Source: CAYNWH01 sp964400885
GTDB lineage: Bacteria; Patescibacteriota; Patescibacteriia; CAIXNZ01
Direction of reading: 5' to 3'
DNA: 30,928 bases
Assembly: GCA_964400885.1 (NCBI GenBank)
Contig: CAYNWH010000012.1
Coordinates: 1 to 30,928, forward strand
Under the pieces are notes generated by a model. The model saw only the letters and a program-made list of their open reading frames with translations. It was not told where the DNA came from and made no database searches. Positions 6,314-14,495 of the stretch are shown here, piece after piece. Every line of letters starts with the position of its first letter. The first letter of the stretch is position 1. Position numbers and translations under genes: made by a program.

Positions 6314-6535
6314 ATGAAAAAAGAAATTGAAAAAGCTATTGAAAAAATTCGTCCTGCCTTACAAATGGATGGCGGTGATGTTGAATTAGTAGATGTTAAT
6401 GAGAAAAATGGTGTTGTTAAAGTAAAATTGCAAGGTGCTTGTGCTCATTGTCCGATGTCTATGCTGACTTTAAAACAAGGCATTGAAGCAGAATTGAAAA
6501 AAATTAAGGGAGTGAAAGAAGTGGTGGCTGTTTAA
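6314..6535 (+). CDS. NifU C-terminal (NFU) domain protein
   Basis: This stand-alone NFU domain has 73 residues and carries clusters to target proteins. It begins IEKAIEKIRPALQMDGGDVE, the classic start, and holds the cluster-binding CxxC at Cys43 and Cys46 (GACAHCPMSMLTLK). The end (IKGVKEVVAV) completes the fold. In NifU and NfuA this domain is fused to others; here IscU-like and NFU domains are separate, neighbouring genes, with only 24 bases between them. Function as a cluster carrier is well supported by family and context. Confidence 0.93.
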   Translation: MKKEIEKAIEKIRPALQMDGGDVELVDVNEKNGVVKVKLQGACAHCPMSMLTLKQGIEAELKKIKGVKEVVAV

Positions 6536-6540
6536 TTAAT

Positions 6541-6605
6541 CAGTATAAAGTTTGAAAGTATAAAGTTATAAAGTACTTTCAACTTTTTAACTTTTAACTA
6601 ATTTC
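6541..6605. repeat. AT-rich hairpin spacer of the AAAGTT phrase
   Basis: A phrase such as TTTGAAAGTATAAAG is followed by its approximate inverted copy ACTTTCAACTTTTTAAC. A second spacer of the same phrase and form is at 8303-8370. It separates NFU from iscS. Confidence 0.5.
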
Positions 6606-6606
6606 T

Positions 6607-7833
6607 ATGCAAAAAATATATTTAGATCACTCGGCGACTACGCCGCTTGATGCGCAAGTTTTAAAAAAAATGCAACCTTATTTAACGGATGTTTTTGGCA
6701 ATGCTTCTTCAGCTCATTCATTCGGCCAGGAAGCCATGAAAGGCATTGATTGGGTCAGGGAACAATTAGCAAAATTGTTTGACTGTAAGTTTAAAGAGAT
6801 AATTTTTACTTCCGGCGCTACAGAAAGCAATAATTTGGTACTGGCCGGGGTTTTAAGCGCTTTTAATAAAAAACAATCTAAAAAATATCATATTATAACT
6901 TCAAAAATTGAACATCCGGCAATTTTGGAACCTTGCCAGGAATTGGCAAAAGAGGGCTTGATTGAAGTAAGTTATGTCGGCGTTGATAAAAAAGGCTTAG
7001 TTGCTGTTGAAGATGTTAAAAAAGAAATTAAAGATAATACGATTTTGGTTTCTATTATGTATGTTAATAATGAAACTGGCGTGATCCAGCCGATTAAGGA
7101 AATTGGCAGGATGATTGAGAAAATAAATAAAGATAGAAACAAGAAACAAGAAATAGGAAATAAGAGAATTGACCCTTACAGCAAAATCTATTTTCATACA
7201 GATGCGGTGCAGGCAGTTAATTATTGCGAAATGCGCGCTGATTATTTGAAAGCTGATTTGATTACAATTTCCGGCCACAAAATTTACGGGCCTAAAGGCA
7301 TTGGCGCTTTATATGTTCGGGAAGGCACGCCTATTCGTTCTATTATTTTTGGCGGTCATCAGGAATATAATATCAGGCCAGGGACTTATAATGTTGCTGG
7401 AATTGTAGGCTTAGGCGCTGCTGTTGAATTAGTTAATAATCAATCACCAATAATCAATAATCAAATAAAGAAACTGAGAGATAAATTAATTGAAGGTTTG
7501 AAAAAGAAAATTCCAAAAATTCAAATCAATGGCGATATGGAAAAACGTGTGCCGGCCAATGCTAATATTAGTTTTTTAAATGCTGAAGGCGAAAGTATGC
7601 TTTTAATGCTGGATTTAGAAGGCATCGCTGTCTCCACTGGTTCAGCCTGCGCTTCTGGTTCGCTTGAACCTTCACATGTTTTAAGGGCTATGGGTATTCC
7701 GCCGGAAATTTGCCATGCTTCTTTGCGTTTTACTTTAGGGAAAGGCACTACAGAAAAAGAAATAGACAGAGTTATTGAGGTTTTGCCAGGAATCATAGAG
7801 CGTTTAAGGAAAATGTCGCCGATCAAAGGTTAA
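6607..7833 (+). CDS. iscS: cysteine desulfurase (IscS/NifS type)
   Basis: This PLP enzyme takes sulfur from cysteine for clusters and tRNA thiolation. It starts KIYLDHSATTPLD, binds PLP at Lys225 (SGHKIYGPKG), with HTDAVQ before it, and has the catalytic Cys348 in STGSACASGSLEPSHVLRAM. At 408 residues it is slightly long because of an insertion of roughly 15-20 residues (about 176-195, rich in Asn, Lys and Arg) just before HTDAVQ. DNA of that insert contains tandem AAACAAG-like repeats. A second odd stretch (VNNQSPIINNQ, near residue 279) is encoded by DNA very like an intergenic repeat at 20171. Neither touches the active site. It probably supplies IscU and also ThiI. Confidence 0.96.
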   Translation: MQKIYLDHSATTPLDAQVLKKMQPYLTDVFGNASSAHSFGQEAMKGIDWVREQLAKLFDCKFKEIIFTSGATESNNLVLAGVLSAFNKKQSKKYHIITSKIEHPAILEPCQELAKEGLIEVSYVGVDKKGLVAVEDVKKEIKDNTILVSIMYVNNETGVIQPIKEIGRMIEKINKDRNKKQEIGNKRIDPYSKIYFHTDAVQAVNYCEMRADYLKADLITISGHKIYGPKGIGALYVREGTPIRSIIFGGHQEYNIRPGTYNVAGIVGLGAAVELVNNQSPIINNQIKKLRDKLIEGLKKKIPKIQINGDMEKRVPANANISFLNAEGESMLLMLDLEGIAVSTGSACASGSLEPSHVLRAMGIPPEICHASLRFTLGKGTTEKEIDRVIEVLPGIIERLRKMSPIKG

Positions 7834-7880
7834 TTAGGCAGATAATATGATATCTTTAATTTTTTAGCTTATTATGTTAA

Positions 7881-7915
7881 AATAGACTTGTTCGTAAAAA
7901 TAGGTCTATTTTTTT
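7881..7915 (+). terminator. terminator at the end of the isc operon
   Basis: AATAGAC (7881-7887) pairs with GTCTATT (7904-7910) and is followed by a run of T residues ending at the next ATG. A possible extended -10 (TGTTAAAAT, ending 7883) overlaps its 5' arm, so this spacer could end one transcript and start another. Confidence 0.6.
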
Positions 7916-8302
7916 ATGCTTTCTTATAACATTTCAAAGTTTTTTGAGCATCCTTACAGAGAAGATTTGCTGGTTAAAATAACATTTATTGCCAGTATTT
8001 TTTTAAATGCTATTATTTGGCTGAGCCTATATTGGAAAATATATCCCTTTTCTTATTTGGCTCAGTATGGGCAAATCTCTTTGCATTATAATGTCTATTT
8101 TGGCATAGATAAAATCGGTTCATGGTCTCAGATTTTTTTAATACCCTTGTTAGGTATTTTTATAATCTTGTTTAATAATATTATTGCTTATATTTTTTAT
8201 TTGCAGGATAAATTGATCAGCTATTTAATTTTAATCAGTCAAACTATTTTACAGCTTATCCTTTTGATCGCAGCTATTTTTGTGATTTTATTAAATATAT
8301 AA
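7916..8302 (+). CDS. small membrane protein, unknown function
   Basis: This 128-residue protein has three likely membrane helices: about 22-42 (ITFIASIFLNAIIWLSLYW), 72-94 (WSQIFLIPLLGIFIILFNNI) and 101-127 (LISYLILISQTILQLILLIA). The N-terminal ISKFFEHPYREDLLVK is basic and probably cytoplasmic. I recognise no named domain. It sits directly upstream of mraY. A role in the envelope is suggested only by location and membrane nature. The start ATG 7916 follows directly on a T-run with no Shine-Dalgarno. Confidence 0.75.
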   Translation: MLSYNISKFFEHPYREDLLVKITFIASIFLNAIIWLSLYWKIYPFSYLAQYGQISLHYNVYFGIDKIGSWSQIFLIPLLGIFIILFNNIIAYIFYLQDKLISYLILISQTILQLILLIAAIFVILLNI

Positions 8303-8370
8303 TAAGTTGAAAGTTATAAAGTTTACAAAGTTAAAAGTATCTTTATAAACTTTTTACTTTTAAAATTCAT
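8303..8370. repeat. AT-rich hairpin spacer of the AAAGTT phrase
   Basis: GTTATAAAGTTTACAAAG is followed by CTTTATAAACTTTTTAC, so the spacer can fold back on itself. It fills the whole gap before mraY and resembles the spacer at 6541-6605. Confidence 0.5.
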
Positions 8371-9417
8371 ATGGACACTTTTGTCATAATTAAAATTTTA
8401 TTTTTAACAACTTTGGCTTTTGTGGTAACAATATTATGGACGCCGCTTTTAACGCATTTTCTTTATAAATACAGATTGGGCAAAAAAATTCGAGATGGGC
8501 AAGGCGCGCCAATTATGGCTAAGATGCATGAACATAAATCAGGTACGCCGACCATGGGCGGAATTTTAGTCTGGCTTACAGTTCTAGTTTTTGCTTTGGT
8601 GTTTTATTATTTAGGGCAGTGGACCAATCTAGAAATTTTTGACCGGCTAAATTTTTTAACCCGCTCTCAAACATTGTTGCCCTTAGGCGCTTTGGTTGCT
8701 TCGGCTATTGTTGGTTTGTTTGATGATATTTTAAATATTAAAGGCATTGGACCTAATGGCGGCGGTTTAAAAATACGCTATAAACTGATCATTTATACAA
8801 TCATTGCTTTAGTCGGGGCTTTTTGGTTCTTTTTTAAATTAGAATGGGATTTAATCAGGATCCCTTTTCTTGGCGATTTTTATATTGGCTGGTGGTATAT
8901 TCCGATTTTCATTTTTATTATTGTGGCTACAGCTTTTTCAGTTAATGAAACAGATGGCTTGGATGGTTTGGCTGGCGGGCTTTTGGCTTCAGCCTTTGCC
9001 GCTTTTGGCATTATTGCTTTTACTCAGGGGCGTTATGATTTAGCGACTTTTTGCGGCATAATTGTAGGTGCACTTTTAGCTTTCTTATGGTTTAATATTG
9101 CGCCGGCTCGCTTTTTTATGGGCGACACTGGTTCCATGGGGTTGGGAGTCACTTTGGGCATTATAGCCATGCTGACAAATTCGGTCTTAATTTTACCCAT
9201 AATCGGTCTTTTGTTTGTCATTGAATCTCTTTCAGTTATTATTCAATTAGTTTCCAAAAAAATATTTAAGAAAAAAGTTTTTCTCTCAGCTCCTATTCAT
9301 CATCATTTGGAAGCCAAAGGCTGGCCAGAAACAAAAATTGTCATGCGCTTTTGGTTGATTGCCACAGTTATGGCTTTTATTGGCGTGATAATTAGTTTAA
9401 TGGATAAGCTATATTAA
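8371..9417 (+). CDS. mraY: phospho-N-acetylmuramoyl-pentapeptide transferase
   Basis: MraY transfers phospho-MurNAc-pentapeptide to undecaprenyl phosphate, making lipid I. The protein of 348 residues has about ten membrane helices. Conserved loops are present: MHEHKSGTPTMGGILVW, LVGLFDD-like VGLFDDILNIKGIG, NETDGLDGLAGG with the catalytic Asp pair, FFMGDTGSMGLG, and the PIHHHLEAKGWPE loop. The TDGLDGL loop reads NETDGL where most enzymes have NLTDGL, a small change. It opens the wall-synthesis cluster. Confidence 0.97.
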   Translation: MDTFVIIKILFLTTLAFVVTILWTPLLTHFLYKYRLGKKIRDGQGAPIMAKMHEHKSGTPTMGGILVWLTVLVFALVFYYLGQWTNLEIFDRLNFLTRSQTLLPLGALVASAIVGLFDDILNIKGIGPNGGGLKIRYKLIIYTIIALVGAFWFFFKLEWDLIRIPFLGDFYIGWWYIPIFIFIIVATAFSVNETDGLDGLAGGLLASAFAAFGIIAFTQGRYDLATFCGIIVGALLAFLWFNIAPARFFMGDTGSMGLGVTLGIIAMLTNSVLILPIIGLLFVIESLSVIIQLVSKKIFKKKVFLSAPIHHHLEAKGWPETKIVMRFWLIATVMAFIGVIISLMDKLY

Positions 9418-9499
9418 GTGATTAGTATATTTGTAGATTGGTATCTTAGGGATTTGAAAATTTATTATAAAAATAAAGTTGTAGAAATGTTCGCTGTTT

Positions 9500-9528
9500 T
9501 TGCTTGACTAGTGTTTTTATGGTATAAT
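9500..9528 (+). promoter_or_regulatory. promoter before the DUF333/Gmad2 gene
   Basis: TTGCTT (9500-9505), a 17-base spacer and TATAAT (9523-9528), with TGG before the -10 box. The predicted leader of about 34 bases is made of the CTAATTAC phrase. Confidence 0.65.
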
Positions 9529-9537
9529 ACCTATATC

Positions 9538-9568
9538 TAATGACTAATTACTAATTACTAATACTAAT
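9538..9568 (+). repeat. CTAATTAC-phrase repeat leader
   Basis: Four imperfect copies of ACTAATT-type units run up to the ATG at 9569. The same phrase occurs before 26249 and, on the minus strand, before rpmA. Confidence 0.6.
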
Positions 9569-10447
9569 ATGTCAAAAAGAAATAGAGGAGGAAGTATCTT
9601 TTCAATTTTTTTAAATGTTATTTTAATTCTTTTTTTAGTTGGTTATTTTTTTGTGCCTTTTGCTGATAATTCAGTTTTAAGTAAAATTTATAAACCTTTT
9701 TGCAGTATTCAAAAATTATATCAGGGCACAGATTATGTGCCAGCTTGGTGTTCAATAGAAAAAACACAGCCAGCTGCCAATAATAATCAGAACACTAACG
9801 CTAATTCAAATGTTAATTTAAATACTAATACTAATGCTTCCGTAGGAATTGCTAATCCAGCTTCTGTGAAATGTAAAGAAGACGGTGGGGATTTAGAAAT
9901 AATAAAATCAGCAACAGGCGAATGGGGGCTTTGCACCTTTAATGACGGCAGCATTTGCGAGGAATGGGATTATTTCAGAGGTGATTGTAATCCAGGTGAA
10001 TGTTTTAAAGAATGCCAGGCGATTGATACTAGCATGGAAGGCTGGTATAACACTTGCACCAGGGGTTTAATTGAATTAGCTGAATGCGGACAAAAAGAAA
10101 TTCCGTCAGTCACACCGCCATCTAGCGATGAGGGAACAGCTACTGCGGAAAAAAGTATTAAAGTAACCTCACCAATAGCTGATGAGCAACTTTCTTCACC
10201 TTTTAAAGTTGAAGGCCAGGCAATCGTTTATCAAGATAAAGTTTATATCAGAATTAAAAATACCAATGGTAACGTTTTAATTGAGGAAAATACGCTGGCT
10301 AAACATCAGTCTGGGACTGAATGGGGCGATTTTTCCATAAGCATAAATTATGAGTTTAATTTAACCAAAGAAGGATTTGTAGAAGTCTATTCTTTAGATC
10401 AGGACGGACAGGAACAAAATTTAGTAAGCATACCTGTTAAATTTTAA
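9569..10447 (+). CDS. membrane-anchored DUF333 plus Gmad2 surface protein
   Basis: The 292-residue protein begins with a basic tip and one membrane helix (about 10-30), so it is probably anchored with its bulk outside. A linker of Asn/Thr repeats (about 71-91) leads to a DUF333 domain at about 94-140: NPASVKCKEDGGDLEI, GLCTFNDGSICEEWDYFRGD, the pattern of the putative haemolysin family. A Cys-rich segment follows (about 141-173; CFKECQ, NTCTRG). The C-terminal part, about 196-292, fits Gmad2, an Ig-like domain: IKVTSPIADEQLSSPFKVEG, then EWGDFSISINYEF. DUF333 and Gmad2 have no proven activity. It probably acts as a cell-surface binding or structural protein. Confidence 0.8.
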   Translation: MSKRNRGGSIFSIFLNVILILFLVGYFFVPFADNSVLSKIYKPFCSIQKLYQGTDYVPAWCSIEKTQPAANNNQNTNANSNVNLNTNTNASVGIANPASVKCKEDGGDLEIIKSATGEWGLCTFNDGSICEEWDYFRGDCNPGECFKECQAIDTSMEGWYNTCTRGLIELAECGQKEIPSVTPPSSDEGTATAEKSIKVTSPIADEQLSSPFKVEGQAIVYQDKVYIRIKNTNGNVLIEENTLAKHQSGTEWGDFSISINYEFNLTKEGFVEVYSLDQDGQEQNLVSIPVKF

Positions 10448-10526
10448 GATTTTTTAATTTACTTTTCTCATAGCGGGGAAAAAGAAAAACTAATATATAA
10501 ACAAAACTAAGTATTAAAACAAAATT

Positions 10527-10745
10527 ATGCAAATGGTTCTCAGTAATTACGTTATTACATTAGGCTATCTTTTTGCCTTAGTAATAATTTTGGGTCTAGC
10601 ACTTCCTATTTATGCCTGGATAGCCAATAAAATATTGGGGGAAGTAGATCTTTTGAAAGAAATTAGAAAGAAAAATTTAGCAGCTGGCATTTTGTTGTCT
10701 GCTCTTGTTATTGGCGCTGCTTTAATAATTGGTTTCGCTATTTAA
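10527..10745 (+). CDS. small two-helix membrane protein
   Basis: This 72-residue protein has two membrane helices, about 8-32 and 51-71, joined by a charged loop (GEVDLLKEIRKKNLAAG). The loop followed by a hydrophobic helix resembles half of a DUF350 protein, but I cannot confirm that. The Met at residue 3 is an alternative start. A strong terminator follows, so its transcript ends before murD. Function unknown. Confidence 0.65.
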   Translation: MQMVLSNYVITLGYLFALVIILGLALPIYAWIANKILGEVDLLKEIRKKNLAAGILLSALVIGAALIIGFAI

Positions 10746-10762
10746 ATTATTTGATTTCGAAT

Positions 10763-10796
10763 AAAAATCCCTTGTTATTTAGCGAGGGATTTTTGA
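10763..10796 (+). terminator. rho-independent terminator before murD
   Basis: AAAAATCCCTTG (10763-10774) pairs with CGAGGGATTTTT (10783-10794), 12 bp with one G-T pair and an 8-base loop, with T residues at its 3' end. Confidence 0.85.
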
Positions 10797-10822
10797 TTTT
10801 AGGCAAATTTTAATGCTATAAT
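10793..10822 (+). promoter_or_regulatory. promoter of murD, leaderless start
   Basis: TTGATT (10793-10798), an 18-base spacer and TATAAT (10817-10822) with TGC before it. The ATG is at 10830, seven bases after the -10 box, so transcription should begin at or next to the start codon. Confidence 0.75.
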
Positions 10823-10829
10823 TAGCTAT

Positions 10830-12140
10830 ATGTTAAATTTAAAGAATAAAAAAATCACAGTCATGGGTCTGGGTTTATTAGGTCGCGGACTTGGTGATGT
10901 AAAATTTTTAGCCCGAGCTGGCGCTAAAGTGACAGTAACTGATTTAAAAACTGAAAAGCAGCTGGCCAAATCTGTGGCTAAAATAAAAAATTTGCCTGTT
11001 GACTTTGTGTTAGGTCAGCATCGGAAAAAGGATTTCATCAATAAAAATTTTATTTTAAAAGCAGCTGGTGTACCGCTAAATTCTCCGTTTATAAAATATG
11101 CCCGGCAGCATAAAATACCTATTAAAATGGATGATTCTTGGTTTGCAAAGTATTGCCCCTGTCCTATTGTAGGAGTGACTGGCACCAGAGGTAAAACGAC
11201 CACCACTGCTTTAATTCATGAATTGTTGAAATTAACCAAAAAAAAAGTTTATCTTTCCGGCAATATTGTGCCTTGGGCAACTTTGCCTTTGCTTAAAAAA
11301 GTAAAAAAGAATGATTTAGTTGTTTTGGAATTATCTTCCTGGCAATTGCAGGGCTGGGCTGAAGAAAAATTGAGTCCGCATATAGCTGTTATTACTAATA
11401 TTTTTCCTGATCATTTAAATTATTATAAGACAATGGCCGCTTATGTTAATGATAAAAAGGCGATTTATAAATATCAGACAGCTAATGATTATTTGATTTT
11501 AAATAAAGATAATCCTTATTCTAAAGTTTTTGCCGAGGAAGCAAAATCAAAAATTTTTTGGTTTTCAGCTAAAGATGTGCCCAGCAGCTGGCATTTAAAA
11601 ATCAGAGGTAATCATAACCTTGCTAATATTGCTGCGGCTATTAAAGTGGCTGAAATTTTTGAAATTAAATTAGGCAAGATGGAAAAGGTAGTCGAAAATT
11701 TTCAGGGTCTGCCTAATCGCTTGGAATTAGTCAGGGAATATAAAGGCATTAAATATTATAATGATACTACTGCTACCACGCCGGATGCAGTAATTGCTGC
11801 TTTAAAATCTTTTGATCAAAAAGTGGTGCTTTTGGCTGGCGGGACTGATAAAAAATTAGAATTTAAGCAATTGGCTCAAGAAATTAAGAATAAAGTTAAA
11901 TGTCTTATTTTATTTGAAGGTACGGCTACCCAGAAATTGGCTAGGGAATTGAAAAAAAATAAATTTGATAAAACAACAATTTTTGTTGATTCTATGGCTG
12001 AAGCATTTAAACAGGCGAAATATATTTTGAAGCAAGGCGATGTCTTTCTGCTTTCGCCAGGCGCTGCCAGCTTTGGCATGTTTATTAATGAATTTGATCG
12101 GGGAAAACAATTCAAAAAACTAGTTTTAAAAATAAAATAG
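10830..12140 (+). CDS. murD: UDP-N-acetylmuramoylalanine-D-glutamate ligase
   Basis: MurD adds D-Glu to UDP-MurNAc-L-Ala. The 436 residues cover all three Mur domains: an N-terminal Rossmann domain (KITVMGLGLLGRGLGDVKFL), a central ATPase with P-loop VTGTRGKTTTTALIHELL and the ELSSWQLQ segment, and a C-terminal domain with YYNDTTATTPDAVIAAL and LLAGGTDKKLEF. The P-loop reads GTRGKT where most have GTNGKT or GTNGKS. The ATG appears to lie at the transcript's first base. It begins a tight run murD-ftsW (2 bases apart)-murG. Confidence 0.95.
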   Translation: MLNLKNKKITVMGLGLLGRGLGDVKFLARAGAKVTVTDLKTEKQLAKSVAKIKNLPVDFVLGQHRKKDFINKNFILKAAGVPLNSPFIKYARQHKIPIKMDDSWFAKYCPCPIVGVTGTRGKTTTTALIHELLKLTKKKVYLSGNIVPWATLPLLKKVKKNDLVVLELSSWQLQGWAEEKLSPHIAVITNIFPDHLNYYKTMAAYVNDKKAIYKYQTANDYLILNKDNPYSKVFAEEAKSKIFWFSAKDVPSSWHLKIRGNHNLANIAAAIKVAEIFEIKLGKMEKVVENFQGLPNRLELVREYKGIKYYNDTTATTPDAVIAALKSFDQKVVLLAGGTDKKLEFKQLAQEIKNKVKCLILFEGTATQKLARELKKNKFDKTTIFVDSMAEAFKQAKYILKQGDVFLLSPGAASFGMFINEFDRGKQFKKLVLKIK

Positions 12141-12142
12141 AG

Positions 12143-13258
12143 ATGAAAGTAATTAATAAAACTTTACATAAGCCGGATTACAAATTTATTGCCGCTTTAA
12201 TTTTGATTATTGTTTTTGGTTTGATTATGCTTTCTTCAGCCAGTGTCTCACTGTCTTTTGATAAATTCGGTGAAAGTTATTTTTATGTCAAGCATCAGTT
12301 GCTTTATGGTTTGCTGCCTGGCATAATTTTGTTAATAGTTTTTTCTTTTATTGACTACCGTTTTTGGCGCAAAATTGCTTTTTGGCTTTTAGTGATTTCT
12401 ATTGCTTCTTTGGTTTTAGTTTTTATTCCCGGAGTCAGGGCAGAATATGGCACAGCCAAAAGCTGGCTAAATATCCTGGGCATTTCTTTTCAGCCGGCAG
12501 AATTAGTTAAATTAACTTTTTTAATTTATCTGGCGACTTGGCTGGAAAGCCGCGGCAAAGAAAGAACTAATGATTTTAAGGAAGGTTTTATTCCCTTTAT
12601 AAGTTTAATAATAATTATTGCAGTCTTATTGATTTTGCAGCCTGATATTGGCACCATGTCTATTATAATTTTAGTTTCTTTAGTCGTGTATTTTGTGGGT
12701 GGTGCTAATTTATTGCACATGTCTTTATTTGCTTTAGGCGGCATGGCTAGTATTTTTTTATTAATCAAAATGGCGCCTTATCGAGCGGCGCGTTTAATGA
12801 CTTTTTTGCATCCGGAATTAGATCCGCAGGGTATTGGCTATCATATTAACCAGGCTTTTTTAGCAATCGGATCTGGTGGTTTTTGGGGGCGGGGTTTTGG
12901 CATGTCCAGACAAAAATTCCAATATTTGCCAGAAGTCGCTGGTGATTCGATTTTTGCCATTATTGCTGAAGAACTTGGTTTTTTCTTTGGGTTTATTTTA
13001 GTTTTTGCTTATTTATATTTAATGTATCGCGGCTTTAAAATTGCGCAAAAAGCGCCGGATAATTTCGCTAAATTATTAGTTGTGGGAGTAATTAGCTGGA
13101 TTTTGATTCAGAGTTTTGTTAATATAGGAGCTATGGTCGGACTTTTGCCTTTAACTGGCGTGCCTTTACCATTTATTAGTTATGGCGGCACAGCCATGGC
13201 AGTTTTAATGGGCGCTTGCGGTATTGTGATTAATATCTCACGGCAAATAAGGGAATAA
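12143..13258 (+). CDS. ftsW: FtsW, septal peptidoglycan glycosyltransferase
   Basis: This SEDS-family polymerase of lipid II has 371 residues and about ten membrane helices. SEDS hallmarks: FGLIMLSSAS in helix 1, the loop GTAKSWLNILGISFQPAELV with KLTFL, the essential QPDIGTM, SGGFWGRGFGMSRQKFQYLP and DSIFAIIAEELGFFFG, and the end LPLTGVPLPFISYGGT. Location between murD and murG points to FtsW rather than RodA. It begins two bases after the murD stop, so translation is probably coupled. Confidence 0.95.
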   Translation: MKVINKTLHKPDYKFIAALILIIVFGLIMLSSASVSLSFDKFGESYFYVKHQLLYGLLPGIILLIVFSFIDYRFWRKIAFWLLVISIASLVLVFIPGVRAEYGTAKSWLNILGISFQPAELVKLTFLIYLATWLESRGKERTNDFKEGFIPFISLIIIIAVLLILQPDIGTMSIIILVSLVVYFVGGANLLHMSLFALGGMASIFLLIKMAPYRAARLMTFLHPELDPQGIGYHINQAFLAIGSGGFWGRGFGMSRQKFQYLPEVAGDSIFAIIAEELGFFFGFILVFAYLYLMYRGFKIAQKAPDNFAKLLVVGVISWILIQSFVNIGAMVGLLPLTGVPLPFISYGGTAMAVLMGACGIVINISRQIRE

Positions 13259-13291
13259 CAATTTAACAATTAACACTTAACAATTTACAAT
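13259..13291. repeat. AACAATTTAACAATTAAC-phrase spacer
   Basis: The spacer before murG is made of repeated AACAATTxAACA units. A related spacer precedes the gene at 28515. Confidence 0.45.
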
Positions 13292-14389
13292 ATGAAAGTA
13301 GTTTTTGCCGGCGGGGGAACAATGGGTTCTGTCGCACCCTTAGTCGGAATTTATGAAGAGCTAAAAATTAAAGATGCAAATTTGGAAGCACTTTGGCTGG
13401 GCACTAAAAAAGGCCCGGAAAAAGATTTTTTGTTTCCTTATCAGATTGCTTTTAAACCAATTATTGCTGGCAAATTGAGGCAGTATTTTAGTTTGGCTAA
13501 TTTGTTTACGCCTTTATTTGTTTTTTTAGGCATAATTCAGTCATTTTTTATTTTACGCAAGTTTAAACCGGATGCAGTTTTAACAGCTGGCAGCTTTGTG
13601 GCTGTGCCAGTTGTCTATGCTGCTTGGATTTTAAATATACCACGTTTTGTGCATCAGCAAGATATAGAAATTGGCTTAGCTAATAAGTTAATGGCTAAAA
13701 AAGCCACAGCAATTACTGTGGCGCTGCGCGATTCTATAGGTAAATTTGATTTTCGCAAAACTTTTCATGTGAGTAACCCAGTCAGAAAAGCTGTTTTTAG
13801 CGGCAGTCGGGAAAAAGCTTTAACTTTATTTAAATTGGAACCTAATTTAAGAACAGTTTTTATTTTTGGCGGCGGGACTGGCGCACAATTAATTAATCAA
13901 ATGGTCTTGGAAGCTATTGGTGAATTAACAGAGAATTACCAAATTATTCATTTGACTGGCAAAGGCAAAAGTCTTGATTCGCAGTTAGCTGATTATTATG
14001 ATCGAGAGACTTTGAAAAGAATCCAAGCGCGCTATCGTGCTTATGAATTTTTAAATCAGGAAATCTTTGAGGCTTATGCGGTAGCTGATTTGGTTGTTTG
14101 CCGGGCTGGTTTTTCCACACTGACAGAATTGGCAGTCTTGGCTAAGCCAGCGATGCTAATACCTATTCCTGGACATCAGGAATTGAATGCTCAATATTTT
14201 GCCAAATATAATGCAGTTAAAGTAATTAAACAAACTCAATTAACTAGTGAAAATTTTGCTAAAGCGATTTTATATTTAATGGGCAATACAGCTGAATTGC
14301 AGACTTTAGCGCGTAATATTTCCCAAATGATTGATAAGGATGCAGCTAAAAGATATGTTGGTTTGATTCATGAAGTATTAGGTAGATAA
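13292..14389 (+). CDS. murG: MurG, lipid I to lipid II GlcNAc transferase
   Basis: MurG adds GlcNAc to lipid I at the inner membrane face. At 365 residues it has both GT-B halves. The C-terminal half is typical: FIFGGGTGAQLINQM, VVCRAGFSTLTELAVLAKPA and IPGHQELNAQYFAKYNAVKV. The first glycine loop is unusual: it reads AGGGTMGSVAPLVGI (residues 6-20) where MurG normally has GGTGGH; the well-conserved His is replaced by Ser13. Other active-site parts are present, including the Glu in TELA. So the assignment is secure by context and C-terminus, but catalysis may differ. Confidence 0.9.
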   Translation: MKVVFAGGGTMGSVAPLVGIYEELKIKDANLEALWLGTKKGPEKDFLFPYQIAFKPIIAGKLRQYFSLANLFTPLFVFLGIIQSFFILRKFKPDAVLTAGSFVAVPVVYAAWILNIPRFVHQQDIEIGLANKLMAKKATAITVALRDSIGKFDFRKTFHVSNPVRKAVFSGSREKALTLFKLEPNLRTVFIFGGGTGAQLINQMVLEAIGELTENYQIIHLTGKGKSLDSQLADYYDRETLKRIQARYRAYEFLNQEIFEAYAVADLVVCRAGFSTLTELAVLAKPAMLIPIPGHQELNAQYFAKYNAVKVIKQTQLTSENFAKAILYLMGNTAELQTLARNISQMIDKDAAKRYVGLIHEVLGR

Positions 14390-14427
14390 TTTTAATATTA
14401 GCGATTAAATTATTAGGGCTAAAAACC

Positions 14428-14456
14428 TTGATTTTTTTTATATAAAGAATTATAAT
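14428..14456 (+). promoter_or_regulatory. promoter of the D-Ala-D-Ala ligase-like gene
   Basis: TTGATT (14428-14433), a 17-base spacer and TATAAT (14451-14456). A Shine-Dalgarno AAAGGAG (14477-14483) follows, 12 bases from the ATG, one of only two clear ones in the window. Confidence 0.8.
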
Positions 14457-14495
14457 TTATTATTAAACTAAAAAAGAAAGGAGAAACACAGAAAG

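Noticed and set aside
3780..8370. CRISPR array or tandem repeat array
   Set aside because: The phrases are short, degenerate and confined to single spacers; there are no regular repeat-spacer units and no cas genes.
9505..9528. TTGACT as the -35 box before 9569
   Set aside because: Its spacing to TATAAT is only about 13 bases; TTGCTT at 9500 gives 17.
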